A stretch of 64,000 nucleotides of DNA from Malus domestica (taxonomy: Eukaryota > Streptophyta > Magnoliopsida > Rosales > Rosaceae), in the NCBI RefSeq assembly GCF_042453785.1, contig NC_091668.1:9444001-9508000 (forward strand). The letters are read 5' to 3'. The notes beneath the pieces were generated by a model. The model ran no database searches, had not been told where the DNA came from, and saw only the letters and a list, made by a program, of their open reading frames with translations. Numbering within the stretch: the first letter of the stretch is position 1; each line of letters opens with the position of its first letter. Below are positions 60,826 through 64,000 of the stretch, piece after piece. The position numbers and the translations under genes were made by a program.

Positions 60826-62289
60826 AAAAAAAAAAATAAATAAATAAACTCTCTTCAAAGCTCTCTTTCATGTGAAAGAAAAACGCTTAAAGTCTCTTTA
60901 AGAAGAGAAAAACAGCGAAGCTAACTGTTATTTCATATGATTGTTATTACACTAGAGGTGTGGTGTCTGCTACTGACATTGTGCATTGTTAGCACTTTAA
61001 ATTAATCAAACGCAATAATTATGTATACTAGAAGTTCTAAGTTCGATTCCTCTAACTTTCGATATTATTTGTATAAACAAAACTAATTAAGAGTATTAAG
61101 TACATAAAATTGATTTCTGGTAAATGAAATTAAATTGTTTATTGAAGTTGACAAATGCTATGAGACTGCATATGCATGCATGCAGGATCCTAGACAGTGC
61201 TGATCCAAAGGTCTGTTAATTAGGTTTAATTTATACATTGTTCTATACATTAATTATATTTTTCTAAGCTGGCTATGTAATTTGCACGATTTTCTGTCTC
61301 TGAAATTTGATTTTGCTCTTATCGTTAGCCAACAAAGTAAACAGAAAATAATAATAGGAAATTAACCAAGGAACCTTAGCAGTAGTACTGGTGGGAATAA
61401 TAATATTAATTAATTTCAAAGATAAAAGTTTGCTTCTTTAATTATTAATTAAAAAGTTAATTCTGATAAATATTTGTACATTAGTGTGAGGGTGTAGCAA
61501 AGTTTGCGGTGGTCACATGCCTCCTTTTCATGCCCTCATGCACCCAGTCTCACTGGTTTATGATGCCATCTCTCACAAAGAAACACACACCAGTTTCTGC
61601 ATTAATATTAATCTTATAAGTGTGACAAACAATAATAATATTAATTAAAATAAAGCTGAACTGTAATACTTTGGAAAAAAAAAAATTATAGAACAAAGGA
61701 AAAATGACAAAAATTAACAAGAGAGTATGAAAGGTAAAACACAGGTGTGTGGATAACTCCACGTACCCAAATGAGAAGCGTTTTTTTTTTTTTTTTTCAA
61801 TCATTTGCCTCTTTTAGTGTTTTTCGTTAATATTATTAGTTGTAAGGAGAACTACGCATTGAGGGTAAGAGATGTTAAATCTATAATTTAACCATTTCAG
61901 GAAATGACAATACCTTTTAACATACTCCATGGTCCTTCCTTCCTGCTATTGCACTCGAATGTTATTAATTTAATTGGTGTTGCGCTAAAGTAAAACCTCT
62001 ATATAGCCGTAATGTTAGGACCAAATCAATTTTATATCTATAGGGAGGTTATTATCTAATAGAGGTATAGTTAAAAAAAAGAAGTATTTTTTTACTTAGT
62101 TATCCATAAGGAATATAGTATGAGAACAAATAATCACATTAGATTAGTGGTGGAGGATGTCAATTTCTAAGATGTAACATTGGTAAAAGAGAGACACCTA
62201 ATGTCAAAAATATTTTATTTCATCTTAAATTTATATTCATAACAATATTGCATAGTTTTTAACTTATTGAGAATTTTTACTATGTGGAG
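60826..62289. other. Intergenic DNA, no gene seen
   Basis: AT-rich; no credible frame or element end noticed. Confidence 0.5.
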
Positions 62290-62533
62290 ACCATGGTATA
62301 AAATATCGATGATATCGGAAATATCGGTAGTCCAAAAACATGGAAATTTCGGTGGAAATATCGGGATATTATCGATATCGATAAAAATTGAATAAAACCC
62401 ACGGAAATTATAAGAAAAACTTGGAAATTTTTATTGAAACTTTGGAGAATGTTTATTTAGTCAATTATCTATTAGTTTATAAAAAAAAATTAGAAGGAAA
62501 TGCATTACATGATGGATTTAACTGATTTAAGTT

Positions 62534-63048
62534 TGTTTGTACCATACTTGACCAATCTCGAAACTACTGAGTACCGGTCAACATTATACCGTCAAAGACC
62601 CAGAAGAGTTTCCCTCCAACCAGGAGGCCAATCACAGCGCGACACGTGTCGACATCAGAAGCCAATCATAGTGCGACACGTGTCAACATCAGAAGCCAAT
62701 CACAACACGACACATATCAATGTCATAATGAAACTAGAAACTTTCTTCTATAAATAGAGATCATTCTCTCACAATATTGTCTAATGTCATTTGTACTAAA
62801 TCATTCACTAGTACCCACAAAAGGAGAGCTTGAACCTATGTACTTGTGTAAACCCTTCACAATTAATGAAAACTCCTCTACTCCGTGGACGTAGCCAATC
62901 TGGGTGAACCATGTACATCTTGTGTTTGCTTCCCTGTCTCTATCTATATACATACTTATCCACACTAGTGACCGAAGCAATCTAGCGAATATCACAAACT
63001 TAACACTTTCTGTTGTACCAAAGTCCTCACTGATTTTGTGCATCAACA
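62534..63048 (+). mobile_element. Solo LTR, TGTTTGTACCAT family, copy 2
   Basis: Starts TGTTTGTACCATACTTG and ends TGTGCATCAACA, 515 bp, with a perfect 5-bp duplication AAGTT (62529-62533, 63049-63053). Holds three direct repeats around AGAAGCCAATCA-ACACGTGTC (62640-62720) before a CTATAAATAGAGA promoter box near 62749. Nested in the TIR element at 62290-63881. Confidence 0.93.
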
Positions 63049-63429
63049 AAGTTGATTATACAACAAGCTGGCAAACATTGTGAGTGTAGAAAATATGTAG
63101 TAATTAATGAAAAAAAGATTAAACACACTATAATCATTTATATATAATGATTTACTACAATATTTTACACTTTATACATTGCATGGTAAGATACATGAGT
63201 GATTTAGTACCACATAAAGTTCCAATGAGATTCAAAATTTTCACTATCTTCATCATCTCTATGTCTAGAGTAAGTTTATTGTGAAGAGTATTCATCAAAT
63301 GATAAATCCCCAAAATAGTTTTGCATGTAATTGTTAACATGCCACTCATATAAATATAAATATTTTAGCATATTATTACCAAAACATAAGTGATATATTG
63401 TGGTTAAGGTGTTGGAGAAGTAAAATGGG

Positions 63430-63605
63430 AGCGGTTCAAATCCCTTTTGTGTTTTTTTCCTCCCTTTTTTCCATTTTTTTCTTCTTTTTCCTTTTTTTTT
63501 CCTCCCTTTACATCGATATTTTCTTCTTTTTCCTTTTTTTTCCTCCATTTTTTCCTTTTTTTTCTTTTTTTTCTTTTTTGTTTCCTTCCTTTACATCGAT
63601 ATTTT
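63430..63605. repeat. Pyrimidine-rich low-complexity tract
   Basis: Irregular CCTTTTTTTTCC blocks produce Phe/Ser/Pro frames on one strand and Lys/Arg frames on the other. None is a gene. Confidence 0.9.
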
Positions 63606-64000
63606 CAATATTTTAGCGATATTACATCGATATTTTGACAAAATATTGCTGAAGTGTGAGCGAAATTATCTTTCTTTTTTTTTTCCTTCCTTTACATCGA
63701 TATTTTCAATATTTTAGCGATATTACATCGATATTTTGACAAAATATTGCTGAAGTGTGAGCGAAATTATCGTCGATATTTGTACGATATGTACATGGAT
63801 ATGTTCCGAAATATCCGTGATTCAAAAAAACCGAAATATCCTTGATATTTCGTCGATATTATCGATATTTCAGACTATGGTAGGGACAAGTTTCTTAAGA
63901 TGTGATGTAGAAAAATTATAACTTATTATGCTAATGCATGGTCCTTTCCAACCCCTGGAAGCCCAAGGGAACAAAGCCTGAAGGGAAATAAAGGCCCAAA

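Larger units (their letters stand above)
62290..63881. mobile_element. Unclassified TIR element rich in ATCGATATT words
   Basis: The left end ACCATGGTATAAAATATCGA pairs with the right end read inward ACCATAGTCTGAAATATCGA. Both run on into repeated TATCG/CGATATT words for about 100 bp. A solo LTR (62534-63048) is nested inside. Near the right end a unit of about 101 bp is tandemly duplicated (63584-63684, 63685-63771). I see no matching target duplication and no transposase. The superfamily is not clear. Confidence 0.55.

Noticed and set aside
63398..63638. Phe-rich frames and the Lys/Arg-rich antisense frame
   Set aside because: Low-complexity pyrimidine tract.
1..64000. CRISPR arrays, operons, ribosome binding sites or prokaryotic origins
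   Set aside because: The window is plant nuclear DNA with spliced genes; no regularly spaced direct repeats of CRISPR type were seen.

Overview
This is eukaryotic plant nuclear DNA. The evidence is long AT-rich intergenic stretches, GT/AG introns, plant-only gene families, and dense nested LTR retrotransposons, SINEs and MITEs. Gene content and repeat types (a Cassandra 5S-bearing LTR, Au-type SINEs, gypsy-type LTRs) fit a woody eudicot. I favour Rosaceae, probably the apple/pear group, but that is recognition rather than a search result.

Four protein-coding genes are well supported, and I rebuilt their exons by hand from splice sites and reading phase. (1) 11511-14660 (+): a leucine-rich-repeat receptor-like pseudokinase of the SKM1/At2g25790 type, 2 exons, 981 aa. 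(2) 24802-30727 (-): a class III HD-ZIP transcription factor most like ATHB-8, 18 coding exons, 844 aa, with a miR165/166 site formed across a splice junction. (3) 39061-48527 (-): a TMX2-like thioredoxin-related membrane protein, 10 exons, 258 aa, with one intron of about 7.4 kb filled by a retrotransposon-derived palindrome. (4) 57137-58487 (+): a subfamily I GATA zinc-finger transcription factor, 2 exons, 374 aa.

Layout: 1-3300 holds a decayed gypsy-type element (antisense coiled-coil ORF plus a + strand LTR). 3300-11000 is intergenic with a MITE, a SINE fragment and CT microsatellites. The SKM1-like gene follows. 19665-21710 is a broken duplicate of the 3' end of the HD-ZIP III gene, split by an insertion that itself carries a Cassandra solo LTR. 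21724-23830 is a non-autonomous, gag-only copia-type element. The intact HD-ZIP III gene lies just beyond. 31-38.6 kb is intergenic with several MITEs. The TMX2-like gene spans 39-48.5 kb. A Tourist-like element (48980-49798) and a CACTA element (50643-52992) lie upstream of it. The GATA gene sits at 57-58.5 kb. The last 4 kb hold a MITE, two solo LTRs of one family and a TIR element built from ATCGATATT-like words.

The genes do not form a functional unit, as expected in a plant genome. The most unusual structure is the 7.2 kb insertion at 40275-47462 in the TMX2-like intron. It contains a long inverted repeat (arms about 2.2-2.6 kb), has LTR sequence at one end only, and yet has TG...CA ends and a 5-bp ATTAT direct repeat on both sides. 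Many smaller elements have clear target-site duplications, given in their entries.
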